Assembly: GCA_024516035.1 (NCBI GenBank)
Contig: CM044961.1
Coordinates: 16,233,756 to 16,297,755, forward strand
Reading direction: 5' to 3'
Length of the DNA stretch: 64,000 nucleotides
Source: Bactericera cockerelli
Lineage: Eukaryota; Arthropoda; Insecta; Hemiptera; Triozidae
The notes below the pieces were generated by a model. The model saw only the letters and a list, made by a program, of their open reading frames with translations, made no database searches and had not been told where the DNA came from. Shown one piece after another: positions 1 to 10,386 of this stretch (within the stretch, counting starts at the first letter, position 1; every line of letters starts with the position of its first letter). The position numbers were made by a program, and so were the translations under genes.

Positions 1-220
1 TGATTTTTCGTCCCTAGCGCCAAATTTCCGCTAAGGCAGTGCAACGCAAGAAACTTCATCTGAACTCTAAAATTCTCATATTCTTACAACTTTTCAAGCA
101 AAACTGAACGTAATCTATTGAATTCAGTCGAATAGGTAATTTAAAATTTTGAGAAACTTGCACTGAATTTTACTAAGATCTTCACTGAACATGTTGTGAT
201 TTCAAGACAGCTGGCACACT

Positions 221-829
221 ATGGAGGATGTAACTTGTTTTATATGCGGGAACATTGTGCAAGAAGGAATATTAATAATAATATAATAATAAAAATGCAT
301 TTCCTTTGTGTTGTTATGTCACAGTTTTAGTGGGTAGCGCAGAATCATAGAACTTTGCCAGTTTAATTTACAATATCTTGTATTATTTGTGTGCCTATGA
401 TTCAGTATGATTGGACCCCGAATATCCAAGTACAGAGCTACAGAGCAGAAAAAATCCCATCCCGCTGGGAATTGAACCCAGGTCACCATGCGTGCAATGC
501 CTAGCGCGCTAACTCACTTGGCTACAGTGACTACAACATATTAGAGGCAAAGATAGAGGAATTTTAAAGGAAAAGTCACTTCGAATGTTCATTGAGTACA
601 GCAGGAGGAGAAATGATGTGCATCACACGTGGTTACATACTCAAAGATCTGTTATACTTCACGAGAAGTGTCGCAAAGGTGTCTACACGAAGGAGTCAAA
701 CACTGTAAAGGCCGAAAAAGAAGCAAGAAACGGAAGCCGTGTGACCAGAGGCCGTGAGGAAATACCAAAATTCAACTTCAAGGAGCTCTGCTTCTACTGT
801 GGAAAAGATATGGATGTTCTGGGTACTAA
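221..829 (+). pseudogene. Transposon-type Cys-rich protein fragment, left arm
   Basis: An ATG at 221 opens a frame reading MEDVTCFICGNIVQEG, which runs into a SINE after about 17 codons. The frame resumes near 545 with a Cys/Lys-rich stretch including HEKCRKGVYT and FKELCFYCGKDM, ending at the arm boundary. The spaced CxxC, CRK and CxxCG pattern resembles an uncharacterised arthropod family that is often repetitive and found near mobile DNA; that assignment is from memory of the pattern. It is broken by the SINE and lacks the C-terminal segment, so it cannot encode a whole protein. Confidence 0.55.
270..541 (-). repeat. SINE family A (tRNA-derived), left foldback arm
   Basis: The tRNA-like head lies at about 465-538 in reverse orientation, with a B-box-like stretch (TTGAACCCAGG on the plus strand). 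The body is shared with the copies at 2032, 5692, 20590, 25430, 46370 and 48150. It interrupts the Cys-rich protein gene. Confidence 0.8.
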
Positions 830-1545
830 CGACTTCTTAGGAGTGAACCACTTTTCATGGCCATCAATGGTATCCATGTTTATATCGGCGTTGTCATATA
901 CGAATTGAGTTAATGAATTTTTAGTGATGATAAGGCCATGATACGTTCCATGCTATGGGGGGGTATTCAGTGCTTCACTCCTAAGAAGTCGTTAGTACCT
1001 AGAACCTCCATTCTGAAGGTGAAATCAATCCCACTAGTGACCAGTTTGAGCGAACTCTCCCTGTTCACGCCATGTGACTCCAGTTTGAATTGACTCCAAA
1101 CTTACCCCGCGCATATCACTCGATCTCTACGCCCCTAACTGTTAGAGATAACACTTCGATATCAGATGATAGGCATATCATATGATCTTACAAAAAAAGC
1201 CAGAGATTCGGTACGATAGATTGGGAACGACGATGCCTCGTTCAGATTGTAACAACCAGTGGTCAGGGTAGGTACGTCTTCTCTCCTTCCTCGATCTATC
1301 ACCTTTGATCCCCTTTTAAAGGCGTAAGTACTTGGTACAAGTACTCAAGGTAAGATCATCCAATCTCATTTCATAGTAGTAGTTTATTTCTTCCTTTTAT
1401 CTTTCCGTGTAAATTTAATACTCTTTAATACACCTACACCTTTCGTAGTAGCGTTATTGAACCAGCGGCCTTTTCTTCGTTAAACCCCAGTAACTGGGAA
1501 ACTTAGGTCTTTCGGCTTCAAAGCCCCAGTTACTACATTAATTCA

Positions 1546-2351
1546 CTCCCCTCGTCCAGATATACCTTGAGCTGCATCAGGATCCATAGATGGGCGTGAA
1601 TTAAAGAACATACCACGACAAGAATCGTACTTGCCTTCAGCGGCTACGAGGTCTGATTCAGTTGCCATCTTACGCAATACCACCGCCCCCATTTCATCTC
1701 CTCTGGCAATTGCAGAACCTTTAATTTTTTGCATTATTTTAGTTAGTACCCAGAACCTCCATATCTTTTCCACAGTAGAAGCAGAGCTCCTTGAAGTTGA
1801 ATTTTGGTATTTCCTCACGGCCTCTTGTCACACGGCTTCCGTTTCTTGCTTCTTTTTCGGCCTTTACAGTGTTTGACTCCTTCGTGTAGACACCTTTGCG
1901 ACACTTCTCGTGAAGTATAACAGATCTTTGAGTATGTAACCACGTGTGATGCACATCATTTCTCCTCCTGCTGTCCTCAATGAACATTCGAAGTGACTTT
2001 TCCTTTAATATTCCTCTATCTTTGCCTTTAATATGTTGTAGTTACTGTAGCCGAGTGAGTTAGCGCGCTAGGCATTGCACGCATGGTGACCTGGGTTCAA
2101 TTCCCAGCGGGATGGGATTTTTTCTGCTCTGTAGCTCTGTACTTGGATATTCGGGGTCCACTCATACTGAATCATAGGCACACAAATAATACAAGATATT
2201 GTAAATTAAACTGGCAAAGTTCTATGATTCTGCGCTACCCACTAAAACTGTGACATAACAACACAAAGGAAATGCATTTTTTATATTATATTATTATTAA
2301 TATTCCTTCTTGCACAATGTTCCCGCATATAAAACAAGTTACATCCTCCAT
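1546..2351 (-). pseudogene. Transposon-type Cys-rich protein fragment, right arm
   Basis: This is the mirror copy of the left-arm gene, starting at the ATG at 2351 and interrupted by the same SINE. It continues further than the left copy: past the arm boundary (near 1740) a frameshifted segment reads ATESDLVAAEGKYDSCRGMF, which looks like the third conserved block of the same family. The right copy is therefore the more complete of the two, and part of the spacer is also derived from this gene. The frameshift and the SINE both break it. Confidence 0.55.
2032..2300 (+). repeat. SINE family A, right foldback arm
   Basis: The head reads as a tRNA-like GTAGCCGAGTGAGTTAGCGC followed by a GGTTCAATTCCC B box at about 2094. 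It is the inverted twin of 270-541 and was carried along by the foldback, not inserted independently. Confidence 0.8.
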
Positions 2352-2571
2352 AGTGTGCCAGCTGTCTTGAAATCACAACATGTTCAGTGAAGATCTTAGT
2401 AAAATTCAGTGCAAGTTTCTCAAAATTTTAAATTACCTATTCGACTGAATTCAATAGATTACGTTCAGTTTTGCTTGAAAAGTTGTAAGAATATGAGAAT
2501 TTTAGAGTTCAGATGAAGTTTCTTGCGTTGCACTGCCTTAGCGGAAATTTGGCGCTAGGGACGAAAAATCA

Positions 2572-3139
2572 TATCTCAGCACTGGAGTGAGCAAATTTCA
2601 AATATCAAACAGTATTTTACTTAAAATTACATTTTCTACAAGTTCGATTCTATTAAATTTTTCAATTGGTGCAGTCCTTTTTGACTTACAGGCGTTAAAA
2701 GTTGAAAATTTTCAAAATTTGAGCTATGTTTGAAAAAACCACCCATCTTTGAGGAGCGATTGTGGCTGAACGGCTTAACCTTTTTTAATGATTCAAACGT
2801 CATTAGACGCATAATTTTATGTTCCTTAGATAAGAACTGAGTAAAATTTTCTGTAGAATAAATACATTTTGAGTTATAAGCGCAATTTTAAAAAAAGTGC
2901 AAAAAATTTGCACCATTTAGGCCCTAAACTCGGAAGCACAACCTAAAATCCGTCGCAAACTCATATACCCATTATTCAGGACCCCTTTAAGGGTTTAAAA
3001 CGATTTCCAGCTATTGAGCAATTTTTTGACGCTAGAGCACTAATTTGCCTGGGCTATAAGTACTAATCAAGGTAATCGATTGGCTAAATTTCGTCATTTG
3101 TACCCATTTGGTTCCAGAGATATTGTATATTTTCTCTGA
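2572..3139. other. Gap without recognisable gene
   Basis: AT-rich sequence between the foldback and the tandem repeats. I see no coding exon, RNA gene or clear element. Confidence 0.5.
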
Positions 3140-3845
3140 TGTACCGCAAAAACTAAAGTCCTCGTAAATGGGTAACCACGTGGGTACAAACGATGAAAAT
3201 TTTATGGAAGGTAATTCTTAATCGAAGTATTCGATTGGCCAAATTTCGTTGTTTGTACCCATTTAGTTCCAGAGATATTGCGGGTTTACTTTTAAAAACC
3301 GCATCAACTAGAGTCTTCATTAATAGGTAACCGTGAGAGTACAAACGATGAAATTTATGTGGAAGATGTGTATTAATATATTCAATCGATTGACCAAATT
3401 TTGTCGTTTGTACCCATTTAGTTCCAGAGATATTGCGGGTTTACTTTTAAAAATCGCATCAATCAGAGTCTTCATTAATAGGTAACCGTGAGGGTACAAA
3501 GGATGAAATTTATATGGAAGTTGTGTATTGATATATTCAATCGACTGGGCAAATTTCGTTGTTTGTACCCTTTTAGTTCCAGAGATATTGCGGGTTTACT
3601 TTTAAAAACCGCATCAACTAGAGTCTTCATTCATAGGTAACCGTGAGGGTACAAACGATGAAATTTATATGGAAGATGTGTATTAATATATTAAAACGAT
3701 TGGCCAAATTTCGTCGTTTGTACCCATTTAGTTCCAGAGATATTGCGGGTTTACTTTGATTTTCCCCAAGCACTAAAGTCCTCATAAATGGGTAACCGCG
3801 AGGGTACACACGATAAAAAATGTATGGAAGATAAGTATTTATATA
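3140..3845. repeat. About 156-bp tandem repeat, five degenerate units
   Basis: The word TACAAACGATGA or a one-base variant recurs near 3185, 3339, 3495, 3652 and 3805. Each unit also holds AGTTCCAGAGATATTGCGGG and GTTTGTACCCATTTAG. The short ORFs inside are by-products of the repeat. Confidence 0.8.
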
Positions 3846-3999
3846 TTCAATCTATTAAAAGTATTACATAAGGAAAACAAAATCGAATACTTGGATTTGA
3901 ACGCACCCCTCATGACATAGCGATGTTCCTTTATGAGAAATTGTCGCAGGTGCTTTCAGAACGCACAATGCTTACTTGCGTTTTTTCACATCTATTTTT

Positions 4000-4830
4000 C
4001 TCAATATCTCGAGAACGGTTGGTCACAGACAAAAAATATAAATGGTACAAAGGAGTACAAACCGAGTACAAATTTATGAGCCATAAACCGTTCATATTGG
4101 TTTTAGGGGCGAGTCAACTTCACGTGAAGCTGGCTCGCCCATCTAGCAACCTGAATATCTCGAGAACGGTTGGTCACAGACAAAAAATATAAACGGTACA
4201 AAGGAGTACAAACCGAGTACAATCGAATCGAAGAAAAAAATGAGTGACCTTGAAAATTTGCCAGTTTTGTTTTTGCAATATCTCGATAACGGTAGGTCGT
4301 AGAGAAAAAAGAAAGTTGGTACAAAGGAGTACAAACCGAGTACAAACTTATGAGACATAAACCGTTCATATCGGTTTTAGGGGCGAGCCAACTTCACGTG
4401 AAGCTGGCTCGCCCATCTAGCAACCTGAATATCTCGAGAACGGTTGGTCACAGACAAAAAATATAAACGGTACAAAGGAGTACAAACCGAGTACAATCGA
4501 ATCGAAGAAAAAAATGAGTGACCTTGAAAATTTGCCAGTTTTATTTTTGCAATATCTCGAGAACGGTAGGTCGTAGAGAAAAAAGAAAGTTGGTACAAAG
4601 GAGTACAAACCGAGTACAAACTTATGAGATATAAACCGTTCATATCGGTTTTAGGGGCGAGCCAACTTCACGTGAAGCTGGCTCGCCCATTTTGCAACCC
4701 TTATAACTCGCAAACGGTAGGGGTACAAGCGAAATAATTTTTGGTACAAAGGAGTACAAAGTGAGTACAAACTTTTGACTAATAAAGTTTTCATATTGGT
4801 TTTAGGGGCGAGCCAACTTCACGGAGCTTG
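4000..4830. repeat. About 275-bp tandem repeat carrying a strong hairpin
   Basis: Three units plus a partial fourth. Each contains CTCGAGAACGG, paired GGAGTACAAA words and a 34-base inverted repeat (GGGCGAGCC, an AACTTCACGTGAAGCT core, GGCTCGCCC) at 4106-4139, 4381-4413 and 4656-4688. A truncated hairpin half lies at 4806-4828. Confidence 0.8.
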
Positions 4831-5220
4831 TGGAAATCTATGTCCGCAGGCAGTTCAGTTCTCAAAGGATCATTGGAATTTTAAGGAAGATATTAATAGA
4901 CCAATCGAGATCACAAGTTTAGACTAAGTATTAGTTTCCCAATTTAAAACAATAAGCAAAATCTAGACTTAAGTCCACGGAGGTGTTACTTAATTCCGCC
5001 TTAAGTTTTGATATTGTTAGCTTTTGCCGTTTTATTTTGTTTTTTTGAGAAGGAGGAATTTGCATGAAATCACGATTGGGATTAACACGGCGAATTTGAT
5101 AAATATAGTTGATTAGGTACATAGTAATATCACAATTACTCATTCTGGCTTTACTAAATTTATGCTAACTTGGGATCAAGTTAGCATGAACCACCGCCTT
5201 ATCAAGCTACTGAGGTTGGT

Positions 5221-6443
5221 CTGTGAAAAGATGGCTAAACATGGTAACCCGCAATTTTCAAATTTTTCAGGACGGTGTTTTTTCGTTTTTTTTTTGCAAA
5301 AATAATTTTATATTTTTTGTATTAAAACTTTAAAGCTTCATTTTTGGAACATAAGGCAGAATGTTCTCGAGCTTTATAGTGATAGATCTATTTTAAAAAA
5401 AATATTGAGTAGGAATCAAAATATTTAACTTTTTCTTCCTGCTAACATGTTTTGCCATCTTACAGATACTGTGAAAAAGACGTTTTCGAAAGTGTAAATT
5501 ATGATAAGTCCCTTGCTTTTTCTGCCATCTTTCATATCAAATGAAAGCAGTCATTACAAACTAGACAAACAAGGATAATTACATGTCTTATTTTGCCATC
5601 GTGTACAATGAGTGAAAGAGTCGTTTTTATTAGGGCAATTTATGTTAAACGTACTAATTAGGTATTACGTTTACTTTACTTTATTAGTCTGAGTAGTCAC
5701 GGTTGCCGAGTGTTATCATGCTCGGCTTTGCACGCAGGTGATCCGGGTTCGAATCCCGGCGGGGTCGGAATTTTTCCGCTCTGTACTTTAGTTGTCGGGG
5801 TTGACTCATACCTCGTGAGGACAAATGAGGAGCTACTTTGATAGGAGTAGCGACCAGTGGCGGCATTACAAGTACCAATTTAATTTAGTATAAGTTCAAA
5901 CTCGGCACCTCATCATGTTGTACGGATGGCGCCAAAGCATGTCTAGAGCATTTATCATCATATGCCGCTTTCAAAGTTTACAAATGTAGCAATTATTACA
6001 AAAGATGGTAGAACTTGATAAATGATTTTCCTATTCTGCCATCTTGTAATTCTTGAGAAAGTAAATTTTTTGTGCGATACCAAATTCTGATAACGTCCTT
6101 TATCATATTTTGCCCAGTTCATCATACTGCAATAATACGATTTCGTCAGACGGCAAAATATGACACTGGACTTGATCAAGTTTATCCATCTTATGAAAGA
6201 TAGAATTTGTTGAAAAGTAAAAGATTTTTTCTTGTTAAGATACTTGAACATGCTTTACCACCTTTTGAACTTTCGAAAATGTCACTTATCACGTTTTTTT
6301 CAAAATTATTATCCAAGAAACTATACATCGTAGCGAAATTATGATGCTACCAGTAGATAGAGCTCGTCGAGTACATTAGGAATCTGTTAATAACTCAATT
6401 TCGAAAAAAATGCGGGTTACCATGTTTAGCCATCTTTTCACAG
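5221..6443. mobile_element. DNA transposon derivative with 33-bp perfect TIRs
   Basis: CTGTGAAAAGATGGCTAAAC at 5221 begins a 33-base sequence that recurs exactly inverted at 6411-6443. GGT adjoins both ends and could be a 3-bp target duplication. Inside, the terminal word (T)GCCATCTT recurs many times in both orientations. There is no transposase frame, so it is non-autonomous. A family A SINE is nested at 5692-5885. Confidence 0.75.
5692..5885 (+). repeat. SINE family A, nested in the TIR element
   Basis: tRNA-like head with a clear B box (GGTTCGAATCCC at about 5747), followed by the family body: CTCTGTACTT, ACTCATACCTCGTGAGG and the GCGACCAGTGGCGGCAT tail. Confidence 0.8.
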
Positions 6444-6493
6444 GGTTAATCTAGTAAATATGTATGCATGTCGAGCATTGCTTATTCTTGCAG

Positions 6494-8777
6494 ATAGATC
6501 CTATTGAAGAGTACATTCAAACACATATTGAGCATTCTCTGGGCGCTCGCCTGGAAGATATCACCGGTGACCAAGATAACCGTCGTCAGAAAGTGCACAA
6601 TAAGGAATTCGCCTTCCGGCAAGAAATTTATAGCGCTACTCTAGAGGACAATAGAGACGCCTATTATCTGGAGATGCAGCGAAGAGATGATCGCCAGTTG
6701 AAGGTTATCCGGGAGCATTATGATCGCTTGAGAGAGGTGGATGAGAGGTTGCAGTCGCTGAGGGAAGTTTTAGAGAGAAGGACTGACGCGGATAGCTCGG
6801 ACGCATGGGCGCTGGTTTTGAAACAATTGTTGGAGAGGTTAGAGACTCATCTTGGTGATGTGGCTGAGTGTCAGGTAAGTGAAGTCAATGTATTCTTCAT
6901 TTTTTTTCAGATTTCATAAGCTTTCAGGTTGTCGTATATTAGAAAAAACCTTAAAATAGAAATTGTGTTTATGTAGACGAGGTAAAACTAAAAAGTCCCT
7001 CTAATTTTGCAATGTAAACAAGGTATTATGTAAGACAAATATATTACTGTTCTGAATTCCTAATCAATTACCGTTGGAATAAAGGTACTCTTTTTAGGAA
7101 TAATTTATTAGTAATTTACTATGAAAAGATTCATTGACACCTATGCCTATCCTAGAGGAAGGTACACTAGAATTTAACATGGACTTGTTTTCACAGGAAG
7201 ATAAAACAAAAGAAGAAGAACCATCTGAAGAAAAAAAGAATCTCCTGGAAGAATTCCGAAGACATATAAATCCTTACATAGTTGACAATGTTAAAAATAT
7301 CTTGAACTTAGTAGATTGTATTCTAGGTAAGTTGAACAGGAGATATAGGATTTTTGAATCCAGTAGTCCCGAAGATCTCCATGACCAAGAACACCTCGTC
7401 CAGAGACTGACTCTTCTCATAAAGGGAACAGGCTTCTGGACATAGGTTCAGTATTGGTAACCACTAGGCAAGGTTTTCTATACCAAGTAACCCTCAGTTT
7501 TTTTACTATGTGGTCACAATTTAAACTGAAATAAATAAGGAAAAAATCCAAACTTTGAGTGAAATCCGATTCACGGGTTTTGAGGTAGATATAAAGTCTA
7601 GCCCCTTTACCACATGAACTACCAATTCATATTTTAACTTAAAAAAAAAAAAAAAAGTCGTCTAAAGTGGTAACAATTTATAGTGTTTATTAAAATGAAT
7701 GCCGTTGACATTAGCACCGCCCTTGATCAAGTTTTGTTTTCTTAATTTTAATATCTATGTATGTATATATTCTATGTCATTATTTTGTAAATAAAACTTG
7801 ATCCAACTTGTTTAATAAAATTAATGAAAAATGGAAATTTGACTTTTGAGGTTCTCTCGTTAGTTGCGGCCAAATAATCCTCTTATTAGGATACAATATG
7901 CAGCTCACAATAAATTAAAAGTATGTCCCTCTTCTTAGGTATTCCACTTGGACAAGACTGTACACATACCCAACCACTGCAGGACGCTAAAGAAGCTCTG
8001 AGTCAGGTTGTGAACTTTATACTGGGCTGCGAGACTTGTGGAACACCCAGTATTGAGGAACCGCCCCCTGAGCCACCCGGGGAGTGTCGGGTGAAATTAG
8101 GTAGGTAATCAAGGGGTTGAATTTAAACCCTTTTTGACCTCTCTGTTTCCCAAATTAATTTTGCATCTAATTATTTAACCAGGTATAATTAACCGGGGAT
8201 CAGTACGGTTCGGTTTTGCAACGTATCTAGTACACGGTAACGTATACGGTTGTGAGAGAAATCTCACAATCGTACAGATTGCGGGTTAAGAACTCATTTC
8301 GCCGTAGGTATATCCAGTGAACCTGTGCATATCTTTTAAAATTAAATGTAAAAAAGAGAAATGTACATAATAATTATCCGCTGTTACAGACATAGCTTCT
8401 TAGTTAGTCTTAAATTCGGTACCGTAGAAAGCACAGGGAAATGATTGGTGTTATATTTGCACCAAATTATGGATTTTTTACAAGAGATCTAGATCCCAAA
8501 AAATATCATTACTCATTACTTTCTGCTTCGACATACAGGGTGTTCAAACAAAATGGACTTTACAGAGGTACCCAACATGGAAGCTGACAGCTACGACCTA
8601 TCTCCTCAGCTAGCCTTGAGTAGCGGCAGTCGCTACTGTGTGCCGGGTATAGGAAGCCGGGTGGGCGCTACAGCCATGGCGGTAGCTAGGTGCTACTTTG
8701 TTAGTGTGAGCAGTGACCAGTGTGGCATGGTGCGAGTGGGAAATGTGATTGATGTGATGTGTCCCCCGCTACAGTGA
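6494..8777 (+). CDS. Unrecognised charged, helical protein; last four exons
   Basis: Four exons join with consistent phases and consensus sites: 6494-6874, 7197-7326, 7939-8100 and 8537-8777 (TGA). The first has an acceptor (TTCTTGCAG), so earlier exons lie upstream, beyond or among the repeats at 1-6443. The visible part is about 304 residues. Exon 1 is strongly charged and probably helical or coiled coil (for example RREHYDRL-like runs of E, R, L and D over about 100 residues). Exon 2 begins with a Glu/Lys stretch. Exon 3 contains a CETC pair and a proline/glutamate stretch. The C-terminus is Cys- and Gly-containing (GIGSRVGATAMAVARCYF) and not obviously membrane-spanning. I do not recognise a family and assign no function. 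Intron 2 contains SINE and retrotransposon-tail debris. Confidence 0.65.
7450..7640 (-). repeat. Degenerate SINE family D
   Basis: Shares TAACCCTCAG, TATGTGGTCACAA and the AATAAGGAAAAAATCC stretch with the better copies at 41510-41706 and 61915-62110. It lies in intron 2 of the preceding gene. Confidence 0.55.
7690..7815. repeat. Retroelement 3'-tail repeat
   Basis: AATGCCGTTGACATTAGCAC, then CGCCCTTGATCAAG and AAATAAAACTTGATCCAAC. Near-identical tails occur at 45828-45895 and 59705-59822, which suggests the 3' end of one retroelement family. Confidence 0.6.
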
Positions 8778-9674
8778 ACATTACAATAGGATACCATGGA
8801 TTGATTAATGAGTTGTGGCAGTATTGTTTGTTTTTTTTACAGCGTGTTTGAAGTTTACGAGTTGTTTCTAAAGAACACAATGAAACTTGGTTTTATTGAA
8901 AAGCACATGCCCCGCGATCTACTTGCATGAATTTTTTATGGAACATTTTTCAGCAAATTAGGTCAATATCTGTTACTCAAGAGAAGAAAATGTTTTTCTT
9001 GTTCTTGTGTGTTAACGTGTATAAATTTTATCTTAATTAAATGTATATCAATATCATGACTTAATTATTGAATAGATACAACTAATTGAATGCATACAAA
9101 CTACATAAGTCATTCAGAAATATGAAAATGTATTTCATAACAAAATATATTTAAAAATTGATAAGACACCGGGAAACAGTTTTACATTCTATTTTCTTCA
9201 GTCATAAAATTATGGCAACGAAGACCAGAGTGGTAAAAACTTGGTGGATGACCTGTAACTATTCCTGGAGGTTAAATGGGTAGCAGGTTTTTAAGTTTAC
9301 TTCAAATGAAGGGTAAAATTTCCTTGATATTAAATAGACACTAAGCAACAACAACAAAAACAACTCTAATATGATCACCTAAATTCTGAAATGTAATAAT
9401 TGAAATAATAATTTTTTCCTTGAGATAAGATAATAAAAATCTTTGATTTTAAGAATTTTCTAATCACCAAGGATTTTTAAAATAATATATACTGAAAAGT
9501 GCTTGCCTTTGATAAATTAAAAAAAAGTTCTCTCTTAAAATAAAATATTCATTAAAAAAATAAAATAATAGTTCTGGATGATAGATATTGCAGATATCTA
9601 CGAGATAGGAAATACTGTGCTTTTAATTAATAATTCTCCATGATTTATGGATTTTGCTTTCAAATCAATGAATT
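8778..9674. other. Intergenic, AT-rich, nothing recognised
   Basis: It lies between the stop of the plus-strand gene and the degraded NIFK tail. No exon, RNA gene or repeat boundary is evident. Confidence 0.5.
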
Positions 9675-10386
9675 TTAATTTCTTTTATTCAAGTCACAGA
9701 AACAATACATAGAACAATATTTTGTGGTCCCTGATCTTTTTTTAATGATCATTACTTTCCTTTCTATTAGGATAAGGGAAAGTAAAAAAAATTTTCTAAT
9801 ACCCACTTCATTTAGGCAAAGATTTCTCTTCTTCTCAACATTGAGCAGTGTGCTTTTTTTCACATCTGACATTGATTTGCGCTTCAACAGCAATTTTTCA
9901 CTGCTTTTCTTTAACATTTTTCTTGGCTGATTTAGGGCTGAAAGGTGCTGCTGGCTTCTTCGATTTAATGATGGTGTGACAGCTGGTTTCATGGGTCGTT
10001 TCTGCTTCTTCAAAGATTTTCGGGGTTTTCACAGTGATAGTCTTGTTTTTAGGGGTTTCAAATTTCACAGGCGTTTTGACATTTTTCCCGATTTGGCTGC
10101 TGATAATGGTGTAGAGGGAATGGATAATTGTTTCAGTGACTTCCTATTTTTGGCTGGAGTCAAAATACTTTCCTTGTCGACTTTTCCAGCGTTTTCTTCA
10201 TGACTGATGTCTTTACTCAGAGATTTTTTCTTGGACTTCGGCGTTTTCTGAATAGAAAGAGCTGGACTGTCCTGTTTACCTGGCTTAGAGGGCTTTTGGG
10301 TGTGATATTTTTCACAACTGGTGATGATACTTTTCTTGTCTGGTTTAGTAGATTTTTAGGTGTTTTATTGCTATTTCTCTGTTAGA
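9675..10386 (-). pseudogene. Lys-rich, coding-like extension past the NIFK stop
   Basis: Beyond the in-frame stop at 10387 the minus strand still reads like a Lys/Ser/Thr-Pro-rich disordered tail (KTPKSKKKSLSK, VKFETPKNK, KTPKIFEE, KRKSMSDVKK), but the good frame changes several times, some of them at runs of A. Either this is the true NIFK C-terminus disrupted by assembly indels, or a tail that has decayed since the earlier stop arose. The repeated TPK words would be proline-directed kinase sites. Confidence 0.5.

Larger units (their letters stand above)
1..2571. repeat. Large foldback: 830-bp inverted arms around a 0.9-kb spacer
   Basis: Bases 1-830 are the near-perfect reverse complement of 1742-2571; paired positions sum to 2572 at both the outer and the inner end, so there is no net indel. 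The left arm may continue beyond the window edge. Each arm holds the same decayed protein gene and the same SINE copy, so the inversion happened after the SINE insertion. The spacer (831-1741) has a smaller nested inverted pair, 811-847 against 974-1011, containing the same gene junction. Confidence 0.9.

Noticed and set aside
4103..4643. Four overlapping minus-strand open frames
   Set aside because: Produced by the 275-bp tandem repeat; each is a copy of the other with no protein family.
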